From NCBI GenBank assembly GCA_000499405.2, contig HG738138.1:22907097-22971096 (forward strand): a DNA stretch of 64,000 bases, in the 5' to 3' direction. A program made the position numbers and the translations under genes. Under the pieces are notes generated by a model. That model saw nothing but the letters and a program-made list of their open reading frames with translations, ran no database searches and was not told where the DNA came from. Shown one piece after another: positions 29,001 through 44,000 of this stretch (the stretch's first letter is position 1; each line of letters begins with the position of its first letter). The DNA is from Onchocerca volvulus. Its lineage: Eukaryota; Nematoda; Chromadorea; Rhabditida; Onchocercidae.

Positions 29001-32000
29001 TTATCCTTTTTACAGTCTTCCAGATTAGGAAACTTTTTTTCAAGTTTTTTTCTTTTACTTTAAGACATTTAGAAGGATATTTTAGTATCCTAAAATTATG
29101 TAATATATATGATGAAAAAAATACTGACTTGGCAAAAATGCAAAGTGGAATGTTTGGACAATGAATGTTATTTCTTCTGAGCATATTTCATTTCTAATTT
29201 TCCATCTTCAACTTCGGATCTTAAATTATCCAACAATTTTCGTATTTTGACTGAACAAAAAGTAAAAAATGCTGCTGTTGTTCGTGATAGCAGAAAAAAA
29301 GGACAGACAGGATTTATAGCTCAGTTATTTTATAATATTTAGCAGTTGTTTATCCAGATTTTATATCTTTTGGATGTGAGACAAAAATTCCCAGTTTGTC
29401 TTGAGAATATTGAAGTTAAGACTGCATGCAAATCAATTTGAAGACACCAGATTTCATTTTTATGAGAAATTATCTGCTGTCCAAACTTTAAAAGAATACA
29501 TTAGCCATTTTCCGTATATATATAGAACTATCAAAAGCACAAACATTTATTCAGAATGATGAAAAACTGTCCCTCTTTTTCGGTAGTTTCTTCAGAGAAT
29601 AGTTTTAGGTTATAACAAATGAGCCGAATTAAGTAATGGAAGAGCTGCAACTACTTTATATCTAATCTAGCATCATAATTAAAACATTATGTTTTACATG
29701 CATTCCGATAGAAATCCTTGTATCCATGATGAGAATACAATTGATTCAACTGGATGAAAATTCAAAACTTATTTAAAGAAGCTGAAGATCTGAAAAAAAG
29801 TAAATAAACTCTTAAAGATTAAATATCAGTTAAATATATTAGAAAATATCAATGTCCATAATGTACCTAAGCATCTAACTTGATTCGGTTTGTCTCGTTT
29901 TCAAAGTCGAGTATTTTAGGAATGATGGCAGTGATAAGTGCTAATAGTTATTTGATAAATGTGGTAAGAGGCTGACCTTTGATTTATCATATGTTCTAGA
30001 TAGATTGGGTGATTGTATTCAATCATGAACATAGTCCAGAAAATTGGGAATGAGAATAAAATGTAATATCATTTCCTGATTGCGAAGTTTTAAAAGAAAA
30101 GAACATGAATATTTTATCAACAAAAACAATATCAGGATAAAAACTTGATATTTTTTCTCCAAGAAGATGGAATTGGATTTGGATTTCTGATGATAAACTC
30201 TTCGGTCACTTCAACATCGATGGAAAATATAAAAATATTACATGGACTTATTGCTTATTAGCAGAAATTTTCTCGATATAATTATTATTTGCTTATAATC
30301 GAAAATTATTTTTAACTGAACAATGCTTTATCTATGAAATGTCAAGTGCAAAACAAAAAATAGTATTCCGGAGAATAAGTTTGTTTTTATTACGTCCAGA
30401 AATATGATTTACTGCTAAATTGACGAAAAAATGAAATTACTATCGTTTTATGATTTATTTACATTCTTTCTTTTTAATCATAGAAGGTTTAAGTGATTAA
30501 GCATATGATTTTAACTGTAAATTAATTTATTCCTCATATTTAAGAAAAGAAATATAAAGAAGAATTTTGAAAAAGAAGTGAACAAATTATTAATAAATAA
30601 TATAACTGTTTAACAGAAAACTTTTTGACATTTATTAATCAAAGTGAAATTGCACATAATATAATGATAATAATAATCATGGTATCGTACCGATAGCAAA
30701 ATCATTCAAAATTTCTATCTTTAAATATTCAGTACATTTTAATTCTCGGCAAACTTAAAATTCCAGGGTCAATTTTTAATGGACTTAAAATATTTCATTT
30801 AATTGAGTCGTGCAAACAGTGGTTAAGAAGTCTGGTGACATTTCTACTAATCATAAATTTATTTAGTGATAAATATTATGATTCTGAAAGAGATAAGGGA
30901 AGACATGGGTTTTTTTTCCTTTTCTGATATCTTCAAGATCAAGCTTGAAACAATGATCCGATTGCATGAAGTTTATATTTGAGCATTGAAAGAGACTTAT
31001 TGAGAAGCATTTTTTGTATTAGAAGCATTTTAGTTTAATGACAAATAAAATAATGATAAGAATTACGGAGCAGGATTTTTATGAATGGAAAGAGTGTCCT
31101 TATCAGCAAGAAAAAGGGATGTAATTTTCGAGAAAAAGAAGAACTTCTTTAACAAATTCCCTATCATCCACTTTGTATTAATTAATTCTAATTTATTGAG
31201 AAGAATTAAAATACCGAACACATTGCTATCTTACATTAGTAGTAATCATTTTAGATTAGCAATTACATTATCAGAAAGATTTTTCAGGTAAACCGAATCC
31301 AGATGTAGAATGGCTGGATACAAACGGTAGACCAATTACTCCAAAATCTGATCGTTTCAAGGTATGTTAACAGATAATCATCATCAAAGTTACAAGAAGT
31401 AACTAATTCTTTGGAGCAGTATTTCTATCTCAAGATAATAACATAATTACATGCTTTTGTTGGCCATATATAAATTTTACTAAAAAGCCTAAGATAAGAT
31501 GTTGATTATTTCGGTATTCCAAAACTTTCGAATATTTTAAAGCATTTAATCCATTGCTGAAATCTTAACTGAAAAGTATTAAAATTGAGGTCGGGAAGAA
31601 TCACAAGCGTTTAGAATTTTTTACTTCATTTTTCTGCAAAATCGTAATCAACTATTGAATAATTTGAAAGAGACAATTGAATGCAACAGTAAAAACTTTC
31701 ATTCCATTCCAATAACTTAAATAAAATTTAAATTTCAGGTTACAACAGGTGACCGATTGACAACATTTGAAATATTGCGAATAGATTATGATATACAAGG
31801 CAAATATCTACTGAAAGTGAAAAATGAATTGGGCGAAGCGAAATGCGAAATTCCTATTGAGGTTTAATTAGTTCATATTTACATCGAATTTGAATGGAAA
31901 AATTAATTGAATTTCATTGAAAATATTAGGTTCCGTAAAAAATATTGGAATTAAATTGAAGGAATATATTAGTTGTATCGCAAAAGTTCGATTTTAATAG

Positions 32001-35000
32001 TGATTTTTCTTTACTGTGGTTTGAAAAACATGATATACTATTTTATAATGTGAAATTGAAATTTGCATCTTTAACTGCATATCCCTTATCGATACTGCTG
32101 ATTTTGAAAAAAAAATTTTGAAAAAAAAAATAATTTCAAATCAAAATTTTATGTGAGATTGAATTCAACGAAGTCAAAACTCAAGCGGACTTAAATAGGT
32201 TTTTTTATAGCTAGGAAAAAAAAACAATTTAAATGATTTTTTTTTTAAATGACTGAAACTGCTCCTAACTTTTTTAGATAATTCTCAAGTTAATAAAAAG
32301 GGAATTTTATACTTACTTAATCATCGCCATTTCTTGGATTTCTATATTTTTACCGAATGCTATCTCGCATCACTTCAGGTTCTGGAATATCTGGCTGCAC
32401 CAAGTCGGCCAATTCTTGAAAAGGAGAAATACAATTCGGTGAAATTGAAATGGGATGCAATACCAGAAGCTGCTACGAAAAAAGTGCAATATGTCGTTGA
32501 AATGAAAAGGGTTAATATCACTTTATTGGAAGTAATTTGATTTCAAAATTCTCAGAATTTGTCAGAAAAGGACTAAATAAGCTACTGCTTTTGCGACATG
32601 ATTTCTTCTTGCTTTTATCGTCTTGTAACTAGCTCAACAACTGAAATATAAATATCTTTTCTTGAGATTTTTGATAAGGTTAAATTTCATTGGGAATTTT
32701 TCAGTATGTTTAACTTAAGTTCGAATGTATATTAGAGATAAGTTAATTAACTCAGCAATATTTTTATAATAGTCTGTTTGGGAATTATTTATAAACAAAA
32801 AAAAGAGAAAGCGAAGAAGAAAAGGGGATCTAAGATTGTTTGTCAAATTTTAAATAATATGCTGCCATTGAGATAGGCATTAAAAATTGATTTCAAAGAA
32901 ATAATTTTTTTTTTTTTAAATTAAGAAGGAGATGAAGACATCAATTAAGGAATGAAATATGGACGAAAATTAGTTGCGTATGCAAATGCTTTATCATTTT
33001 TAATTTATGAGTAATTTATCAATTTTATTAATGATCACCAGTTTAGTACAAAAATAACTCAGTTTCAGACTATAAGTTTCAAAATAACTGTAATTAAGTT
33101 TAGCTTTATTTTTATTCATTAAAGTAGAATTACAACAATGGTGATAGTTTTGCAAACACAAATAAGCTTGTTTAGTCCTATAGTATAGAAGTACTGTTGC
33201 GAGACTGAATGAAATTCTAGAAAGCATTTTTGGCATCCTTGTGATTGTGAAAGAATTTTCTTATAGAGTTATTGAGATGGTTGAGGAATTAGTGAAGAAT
33301 TAATTTGCGAGAAGTCCAACAATTATTACGGATAAATACTATAGTCAAATTCGTTCAATTTTTGAAACGTTGATTATCTGATAGTAGTCGGTCGTTATCT
33401 TGATGAAGATTGAATCCTTTCTATTAATTGAGCTGAAGTTATTGTCAAAACTGGAAAAAATTCGAAACTCAGAATCATTCTATTTCATGTGATCGGTTCA
33501 TGAAATGATTAACTAAAAATTTTCTTTAGGATGGCGAAGAAAAGTGGGTAACAGCGGTCGAAACTACTCAATCGAATGTAACGGTAAAAGAACTTGAATT
33601 TGGTAGTACCTATCGATTCCGTGTGCGAACCATCGTTGCAGATGTTACAAGTGAACCATCTCAAGAATCCGAATCGGTGAGAGCTTTTAAAGGTTTTGTA
33701 AAACTTTTGAAGAAATCCAAAAGAAATAGAGAAAAATTGAATATATTAAAAATGAAAAAAAAGAATTCTTAGCATATGAGTGTCGATTCTATACAAAGTT
33801 TGTCAAGAAAATTGTCTAGTGCAGAAAAAAACGTAAACTGATCTATTCATCCTAATGCACTGTTTGCTTTATAGCAAAATTCAATTAGAAGAAAATTATT
33901 TTGAAATAAAAAAAAAGTTAGAAAACTATTTCGGAAAAATTGGCCATCTATTGTCTCGTTTTCAAACGAAATTATTTATTGATTTCTTTATTAACAGATT
34001 ATTATTCTCAAAACATGCACCGCAAAATTTCCAAACAATCATAAAATGATAGGAAAAAATATATATATATAATCAATTTCTTATCTCTTTTGTCTCTTGT
34101 CTGGAAATTTCTAAAGTCTGTAAAATTATGGGAAAACACATTTTTTTTTTTTTTCTCTTGAAATATTCATCTCATTTCGTATTGGAATAAGTACTGGGCA
34201 TAGACTAATCTCTCAAAATCGGTCGGATATTCTGGAAAGGAGTTATTGATAAAAGAGCAGTTCACGAAGAACACAACAGAAATTCACTGAAATCTCTGAG
34301 AAAAAAAAAAAGAAAAAAGGAAAGCGGAAAATATAATGAAAGTCAAATCTTCTGTTTTAATATTCTGTAGCATATTGATTAAAAAATTATTAGCTCAATG
34401 AATTTATTATTCTTTTGCAGTTTTTCGTCGAGTCCAAAGAATTGGAAGAGAAGAAGTTGAAAGATTTGCAAGACATTGTGGTTGATGTTGATCGCAGTGC
34501 AGAAAGTGATAAAGTACCGATATTCCAGATGCCATTAACAGACTGTGACGTTCTGGAAGGTCAAGAATTGACCCTCGTCTGCGCCATTACTGGTTCGTCT
34601 TTTTATGTCAAAAAATAGAAATTCGCATTTAATATAGATTTTAATCAATTTCAAATTTATAGTTTACATTTAAAAAAATATGTTTTTTTTTTTTTTTATT
34701 TACAGGCATACCGAATCCTTTAGTTAAATGGTTCAAAGATGACAAAGCACTTAGCGAAACTGACTGCACAACTAAGGTAAGTTTTAATTGCCTCTGGAAA
34801 TTTTTGGACATTGTGAATTTATTGTTGTAACTGCTTTTCAAATCTGTCAATTGTTTAATTCTTGATTGAATTCGAGTCGCTTTCTATTTTCCAAAAATTT
34901 AACTCGAACTTTGAGAAGTTCCCAAAGTTCCTGTGTAAGTGAAATTTACAGTATGAAAATGGTGTATGCACACTTACGATGGATATGGTGAAGCTTTCTG

Positions 35001-38000
35001 ATGCTGGAATTTACAAATGCATCGCTGAAAATATCAGTGGTGTCTCAGAATCGAAATGTAAAGTCCAAATTCAACGTAAGCTATAATTTTGGTTTTTTAT
35101 GAAAAGAAAATATTGTACTTACGGGAAATACTGCATTGAAACATGCTTTTCAACATTTAACAAATTTCTTCTGAGAACCTTCATGAAAGCAAAATCAATT
35201 TATGATCTTCTGTATTTAATTTAACTCCCTTAAATTTCTGTTATATTTATTTCAGCTGCTGAAACGACGAATATAAAGGCTTGCTTTAAAGAACCCTTAG
35301 TCAATATTTCAACAAATGCCGGTTCTGAAGTTATTCTTGAATGCAAAGTGGTTGGAAAACCTCATCCAAAAATAACATGGTACAAGGATGGTGTGAAATT
35401 GTTGCCTGAAAATCGAATGTTGCAATACTTGGATAGTAATGGTATTATTTTAATGTCAAACTAGGAAAAAGGTCATTAAGTTTTAATCATAATGATTTAA
35501 AACAGAATAAACATTTGCAGCATTAATTTTATTTTCAGGCAGCGTACGTCTTAGTATTATGAATGTTAGTGCTAATGACAGTGGTAAATATTCGTGTGAA
35601 GCGGTAAATACACTTGGAAAAGATCTGTGCGAGTGCAGTGTGGAGATCATCGGTACATTTTTCAAATATTTTAAGTTGTGAAGTTTTATAGACTCACGGC
35701 AAGATAAATGTTATTTTTATACTATAGCAAGAGCTACTGATATTTGTATTATTTTCACTTTTAAAATCTTTCATAATTTTTCGGATTTCAATTCAAAATT
35801 CATAGATGTAGATGCAAGTGCAAAAAAACCAATACGAGAACAGACAAGATCACCATCTGTTATCGAAGAAGAGCCGAAAGCACCAGTAATTACTAGACCA
35901 CTTGAAGATGTAACTGTTAACGAAGGTATTTTACTTATGCAATTATTTTAAACTTTTTAAAATTTAGCTGAAGCTATTTCAATGAAGTTAAGGGAAAAAC
36001 ATATTAAAATAAAATTGATTCTTTGTTATTATTAAGATCATAAATTTTTAAGTCTATGAAAATTTAATCATACTCTCTTCTTCAAATAGCGAAACAAATG
36101 AAGAAATTCCCAAATTTTATTCAAGCAATAATAATTTTATTCAATACAATATTATAGGTAATCGTAAATTATTAGAAGTCGAAATTGAAGCTTATCCAGA
36201 ACCTGCGATCGAGTGGTTCTTAAACTCTAAGATTCTTGAAGAAGGTGATACTGTACAAACTTACTTCGATGGACGTCTTGCGATTCTTAAGATTAATAAT
36301 GTTCATGCAGAACATCAGGGCGAATATCTTTGCCGAGCAATCAACAAAGGCGGAAGTGCTGAAACACGATGTAATGTTGCTGTTAAAGGTAAGTTTTTGT
36401 AAAAATTTTTTCTGCTTCATGATGGAAAATATAAACTATCAAGTCTTTTATGAATTAAATTTTCAAGCTTTAAAATTTCAAAATTTATCTCTTTTATGTC
36501 CATTTTACGGATCTAATTCCACATTTTTTTTTAGGAGAAAGTTTGTCAAAGGATCAAACGTCGAAAATACCGAAATTCATTGAGAAAATGCAAAATGCAA
36601 AGATTAAAAATGAAGGAGATATGTTAACACTGAAATGCAAGGTATTTCTTGGTTATTATTAGAACCGCTAATCAATGAAATTATTACCCAAATATTGGAA
36701 ATTATTTGAAGGATTTTTGCTGGGAATTTTAATTAGATATACTTTGAAGAAACAAAAGAAAAATATAATGTTGATGTTTTGTTCCCATCGTTTTATCTTT
36801 TTCGATTTAATGAAATTCTCGCTTTTACCAAAAACAATTTCGATTATGTGAATTCTGCGGTATATCCAGTAGTAATATCGTTTTTGCAGGTTACTGGTGA
36901 ACCGGAACCTGAAATTCGTTGGTTACTGAATGGAAAAGCCATTACTCAAGATGATGACAGAATTCGTATTCGTACATTTGACGATGGTGTTTGCATACTG
37001 GAAGTTAGTAGCCTGACATCAGAATATTGTGGCACTTATACCGCAATTGCACATAACATCTACGGTGATGCTCATGCCAATGCTGAAATATTGCTTGACA
37101 CTGTCGGTAGGTTTATTAAATTGGATCAAATACTCCAGTGTTTTCTGAACCAAAAAAATTCTGAATTGTTTTTAAATTCTAGCGCTTTTCTTTCAAATCT
37201 ATCTTAAATAATTTTATTCAATCTTTTTCATGAAAAAGTAAGCGTTGAAAGATTGCGATGTTTGGAATTTCATCACCGTCAAAATTTAAATCTTTTTTTA
37301 ATTTAATATTATTGAAGATATGAAAATGGCGAAAAAACCGTTCTTTGTCGTTGAACCGGTACGAGAATTGACAATTGAGGAAGGCGCTGTCTTATGCATT
37401 GTTTGTGATATTGATGGCGGACCTGAACTGGAAGGTAGAATTTGAACTTCATCTACATCATGAGGATTTGTATGGATCAAAATTGAAATTTTTGAAATCG
37501 TTTGTAGAATTCAAGCGGAATTTATCTTATTGTAAGAAAAATGCTTTATCAATCACTTTTTATTTTTCTTTATTCTTAACCATTTTCTTTGCAGTGACTT
37601 GGCTTAAAGATCATTCCCAGATTAAGGATGATCGCTTTGTGATTCATAAGGAAGGTATCAGTTATCAGTTTACTGTCTCTTCCGTACTGCTTAGCGATGA
37701 AGGCGTTTACACATTAGAAGCGAAAAATACCAGCGGAAAAATCTCTGCTGATATTATAGTGCATATTACTCCCAAATCGTAAGTTGGAATCGAAATTATT
37801 AATTAATTTGTTCATTTATATTATAAGGTATGCAAGTTTCTTCTAATCAGGCATTGCAATACTTTCTATATTCGAACTGTAATTGAATTGCACATTTAAA
37901 ACCATAATATGGGAATAACTTCTTTCAGAGAACCAGAAGTTGTGAAGGAAAAAGCTGATATACCAAAGCCTAGTGGACCAATTGGTCAACCATTCGTTAC

Positions 38001-41000
38001 GGAACTTACTAAAAATAGTCTACTATTGAAATGGGAACCACCCGAAGATGGTGATTTAAAAGTCGAGTATGCTGTTGAACAAAGAAGGTAGCTTTAACTT
38101 CGAAGTTAATTAATTCTTTCTTTTTTTAATTCTAACTGAAACTTATTACCTTATTTTTATTTTAAATTCGCTCCTTTTCTAATCCCCCCTTGTTGCGCAA
38201 ATATATAAGAATGCAGTTCAAACATTCATTCACGCATTAGCCAGTTTAATGAGGCATAATCTTCTAGCTCTTATAAACCATAATGAATTTCCATCGATAA
38301 TTTCTGTGAATTTCTATAATTTTTTGAAAAGCTTTTTTTCGACTTCTCGCTACCAAAACGTTTTTTCAGGCCTGACGGTCAAGTATGGACACAGGTGGCC
38401 AAAAGCATGCAAACGGAACTTGCAATTACCGGTTTACAACCCGGTACCGAATATATATTCCGTGTTGCTGCCAAAAATAACGTCAGTTAATTTCACTTGA
38501 AAATTCAGTCGTAAATTGTAAAGATATCCTCTTTTTCTTAATTAAAAAAATCCTCTTTTTTTTTTAGGCTGGCCAAATAATATATTCGCCGCCATCAATA
38601 GCTATTATGACAATTCCATCAGGCAAGAAACCAATCTTAAAAAATATTCCATCTGCAACGTTGATATTGAATGAAAAGGAAAATATTGAGCTTAGTGTAG
38701 AATTCGAAGGAGAACCAACGCCGTTTGTGAAATGGTATCAAGATGGTATCGAATTAATCGATGGCAAGAATAGCGTCAAAATAACCACTATTACTGGCAA
38801 ATCGAGTAAATTAGTTATCAAAGAACCCAAAGCAAACGCCCATCTTGGACTTTATTCATGTCATATCGGAAATGAAGCTGGTGAAGCCGTATGCGAAACA
38901 CGTATTGTCAAACAAGATGTATGTTTTCGTGAAATCATTATTCGTTTTTTATAAGAAATTTGTTGAAAGAATGAATCAGTACAATGTTCCCGCCAAAAAC
39001 TTAATAATAATTTTTTAAAAATTATCGGATAAAATTTTTAAAGTTTTTGAAAAATTCATCTTCACCTTTTTACACTTTATTAATTTACTCAAACTTAGGA
39101 TCACGCGAAATCTAATAAGTTGAAGTCTTAATTTAGGTTGGAGTAACAACCAAAGAAGTGCGCGGTGAGGAAAAAGAACTTCTCGAGGGATCACCACAAA
39201 TTGTGGTACCACTTTCGAACGAGACTGCTGCTGTAGGCCAACAGTTTATTCTTAGCTGTGAAATAAAGTCCTCACCAAAAGGTGTCGTTTCATGGTTCAG
39301 AAATGATGAAAGACTGGCGTAAGTTGTATAATAATTTTTGAAAGATCGAATTTCATGATAAATTTTCAAATTTTTAAATCACTTTTGTATCATTAGTGTT
39401 AATCTAATTCGATATAGAATAGTAAAATCAGAAACTTATATAAGGTATTAAAGAAGTTCAGTTCCTTAGTATCTATAACAGCGTATTGGGCATCCGCCAA
39501 CTGCAAAATTTAAAAAATAAATTTGTATAAATCAGAAATTTTGAACTTTTGAATCAGTTTTCTATCTGACATGTTTAGGAATATATGAAGAAATGCTTTT
39601 AACACGTTTGGGAAAATATGAGTAAATGCTTCGTTTCAAGAGAATTCCTTAATTTCTGTTGAAAAATTGGATTTTTTTTTTTCATTTAAATTGAATTATT
39701 ATTATTTACAGTCCTATTGGTCGCTATGAAATGCTTGAACAGGACAATATTTACAAATTAATATGTCATAATGCTCAAAATAATGACAGTGCGACATATC
39801 GATGTGTTATAACAAATCCCATCGGGATCGTACAAACATCATGTCAAGTATGTTTTGAAACATTCCTTCGTATCAAGACATACTGATAACTAATTTCAAC
39901 TTCATCATTTCCGCTTTCTGTGAATTTAAGAATAAAAATAAAAAATTACTGACCCTATAATTCATTGATTATATACCATTCTGTGCTGATTTTACAAGAA
40001 TATTAATTTCAGGTAATTGTCATGGAACCACCTCCACGTATCGCACCCAAATTCGAAGTCCCATTACAGGATACAACAGCTCTAGCTGGTAAGGAAGTAA
40101 AATTGAAATGCCGCATTCTTGGCGATCCTCAACCTCAGGTAAAACTTTACGTGAACAGAATATTTTGACATATTGAAAATTTATAAAATGAAATCCTTTT
40201 ATTTCATTTTAACTCTTTAAATTGGACCATTTGTTTTTATAAATAATATTCATTCTCTTAACTAATACATTGAAATATCATAAACGTGAGCATAGGTCTT
40301 AATTTTTGTGTTCTTTATTTGTACTTGCGATAAGTTTCTCTAATTCATTTGAAAGTTAATTTTTTGCAAATTTTTTATAAAATATTTGTATTACATAAAA
40401 GTGAGATGCATTTGTAGATTGTATGGATGAAAGATGGTGTTGTAATCAGTACAAATCGCCATCAGAAACTTGAATTCACTGATGATAGCTGGTGTTCGCT
40501 CACAATTTTGAATTGTACTGCAGAAGATACTGGTTTCTACCTGTGCACAGCAAGTAATGTGCTCGGTAGCGAAAGTTCCAGCTTAATGTTGACAGTCGCA
40601 GAAGTCGCTGGACTGGATTCACATTTGGTTACAGCTGAAAGTAAAGAGATGCAATATTGTAAACCAAGATTTACTCGTGTACCGAATGCAGTGATCGAGA
40701 CTACCGAAGGATCTACGGTCTGTTCTCTTAAAAAGTGTTCTGAACAAAATTTGAATGTTGCATACCATTAGAAGATTCAGTAGCTTCTCTTTACTCATTT
40801 TCTTCGAAATAACGATTTAATTTTAGATAAAACTAGTAAGTCGTGCTGTTGGCAATCCTAAACCGCTCGTTAAATGGTTGAAAGATGGAAAAGAGGTATG
40901 CAAATTTGACATATTTTTAATTAAAACTTGCTTATCATTTTTGTTGTGCCATTTTTTTGGATTCCCGATAATAGCTGATTAGTTTCAACATAAAAAGGGT

Positions 41001-44000
41001 AATTTAACTCTCTACTTTAACCGCGATCTGCATACGATTGAAACAGTATGAAAATCCATTCGAAATATCAACAATTATCTGAGTTTGTGAAATAATTCAT
41101 TCTTATTCTTATTCTCGAACTTGATTTTGAAGAAAATTGATTAGTTCAATAATCGTGATGATTAAATTAACTCTAGAAATGGAATTTTTGATAAACAAAT
41201 TATATTTGATAACAATCTTAAAATTCCTCGCCAACTTTAAATCCAGATTGTGTTCAAACTTTAACTTTAATTCTTATAATTTTAAAATTATAAAATATTC
41301 GAATTTTCTTACTTATTAATTGCTGTGTTATGAAGCGAGCTGTTTAAAGAATCAGTGAATCAATGCGATAAACGACTAAAAAGATCTATTATACACATAA
41401 TTTAATGTCCGAATCTTCATATATCATAAATATTTTTTATTTTTTTCTGTTAACAGTTCCCTAAGTTATTTTTTGATTATTATAATTAAAAATATTTGAT
41501 TTTATGATGGATAAAGCTAAATTGCATGGCAAAGTAGTCAAATTTAATTTTCATTATAGGACAGTTAATGAAAATTAAATTTGACTACCAATACTGAGTG
41601 GGAAAACGTAGCGGGAATTGTTTGGATAAAAAGTATATAAGTCAAATGAATTTCTTGAATCGAACTTGTTTCACAGTTTGTATCTTGACACTTTTTTTAA
41701 TCAAATTCTTTATCTTAATATTTTTGATAATTTAACAAAAAGGAACTGATTTTATCACTTATTAAAATTCTTTGAAAGAAGGCAAAAAAAATTGTAAACT
41801 TATTTCTATTAAGATAAAATCGAAATGTTTTATTTGATAATGGACAAGTAAATAAGCTTATAATATGCCAAAAATTAATTGATTAATATTCATAACTTCA
41901 ATTTGACGATACCTTTTTATCATTTTTTTATCATCAATTTAATTGCTGCAGATTACAAAAGCGAACCGCGCATATGAAATATTGCTCACCGGTGAAGGTG
42001 AATCGGTACTTGTCATACCGTATGCAGTTATTAAAACAGCTGGTACATTTAAATGCGTTGCCGAAAATTCCGAAGGCTCGACAAGTTTCGAAACACAACT
42101 TACTGTACATAGTAAGTATTTTATTCTGTCTTCGTTCCCTAAAACTTGATTTTACTGATCATAGGATGAAATATTTAATTTGTCAGTTGAGCTTTTACTA
42201 GATATAAATTTTTTAAAAACTCGAAACTTTTTTGCAGTTCCAATTATTTATGCGGTTTTAGGTTTAGTTTCTCGCAAAAATTCGCAGAATCAGCAACAAG
42301 AAAAACAAGCACCGAGCTTTACGATGGGTTTGACAGATATTGGTGTTGCAGTTGGTCATCCTGTAACGCTAAAATGTTGCGTTCAGGGAATTCCTGAGCC
42401 TCAACTTAAGGTATCATATTTTGTTTAGCATAAGGCAAGATTGATTTTGAAAACTGCTCTGAACTTCCTGTTTTTAATTTCACTACACTTATAAACAATT
42501 AACTTGATGCAACATGAACGTGATCAATCAACAATTAACACAGAATGAACGAAAATTGTTCTATTCCTTTTCATTTTTAAACTTTTTTGTTTATGAAAGC
42601 TGTATTCAAAGGAAGATTAAAAATCAAATATGCTGTGATTGCTTTTTGTTCTTAAATGTAATAAGTTCGGTCGAACAGCTAAAAATTCAAAAAAAGAAAA
42701 AATATATATCTTCGGAATTGAAAACAGACATATGGGAAAAAAGAAATACAGATTGCTTTAAGAAAGCAAGAAGCAAGTATATGTAATCAAAATAACAAGC
42801 TGTTCTAGTATTTTCCAAAAACAGAACAACTTAAATGAGCGTCTCTATGAATTGTCGAAGATTCTTTGGATTCAAAATGTGAATTTTCAGTGGGTTTTCA
42901 TCAACGATTCGCAGCAGACAAGCGTGATGCGTACAACGACAGATTCTGCTTGGGCCGAGTATCGGCAAGGTGATACATGCGAAATGAAGACCGAAAGTGT
43001 GGTAAAAACACAACAAGGTACCTATCAGTGTGTTGCTACCAATGAACACGGAAGAGCAATGACGCAATGCTATCTGCTAGTTGGAGGTATCAACTTTTGC
43101 ATGATTAAAAAAGTGATTTCACTCGAAATAAGTAATTTGAGAGAGAAATAATTAGAAATTAATATATTCTATATGAACATAAATCTAACCAATTAAACTC
43201 AACCAAATAAGCAATTAAAACTAAGATGACCTTCTCTAATTTGTAGTTTCACCACCAACTAAACTTACTTCTTTTATGTTGTCAATCTTAAGATCTCTGT
43301 CGTTTATCAAAAATGATCATAATGATAGTCTTGTTAAACGTCGAAACTTGGAAAAAAGTAGCTAAATAAACGGGATTTTACGATAATATTATGCTAAAAT
43401 TGCATTCCAAAAGATAATATTTTTTTTGGTTTTTAATTTTAATACATTACAAAATTACTTAGAATCGTCATGGAAATCTGAATATTCATGAAGAGAATTT
43501 AATATGAAATAGATAATATGAAAGAAGAAATTAGTAATTAAATAAATAAAATTATTTGACAACATCAGAAAACTTTTACAATTCGAAGTTTCGAAAAGAT
43601 TGCAAGTTTGCTTTTTCTTTACAGCTGTAAATGAGCTAAAAAATAGCATAGATGAGTTTAAAAAATTAAAATAAGTTATTTTCTCAAATGACGTAATTTT
43701 AATTTGAATATTTATTATCCTAAATTTGTTTTAATATAGATTTAACGATCCGGTTTGTAGCGTGCAATCAATTTGTAGTTTTTCTTCAAAAGTTTGCATA
43801 TATTTGTATATTTCTTTCATTATTTTTCAAGTTTCGTCCAGTTTTTGTGATAAAAAATTGAGAATAATAGCTGATAAATGCTGATGATGTTTATTATAAA
43901 ATTCTTGAATTCACATAGATTATAATCATTCAACAATGACTGATATTTCAGAGCCATTCGACCAACCAGCTGGGCCACCACGCTTTCTGAAATGCATGCG

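Larger units (their letters stand above)
17252..31287 (+). other. 14,036-nt ttn-1 intron hosting a nested channel gene
   Basis: The donor follows TTCACTG at 17251 and the acceptor TTTTTCAG precedes GTAAACCG at 31288. The joined reading gives AFTG-KPNPDVEWLDTNG, an uninterrupted Ig domain, so the two flanks belong to one gene. The channel gene occupies 18577-21955 on the minus strand. The parts at 17252-18576 and 21956-31287 have only short, low-complexity open frames and no motif I recognise. Confidence 0.85.
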
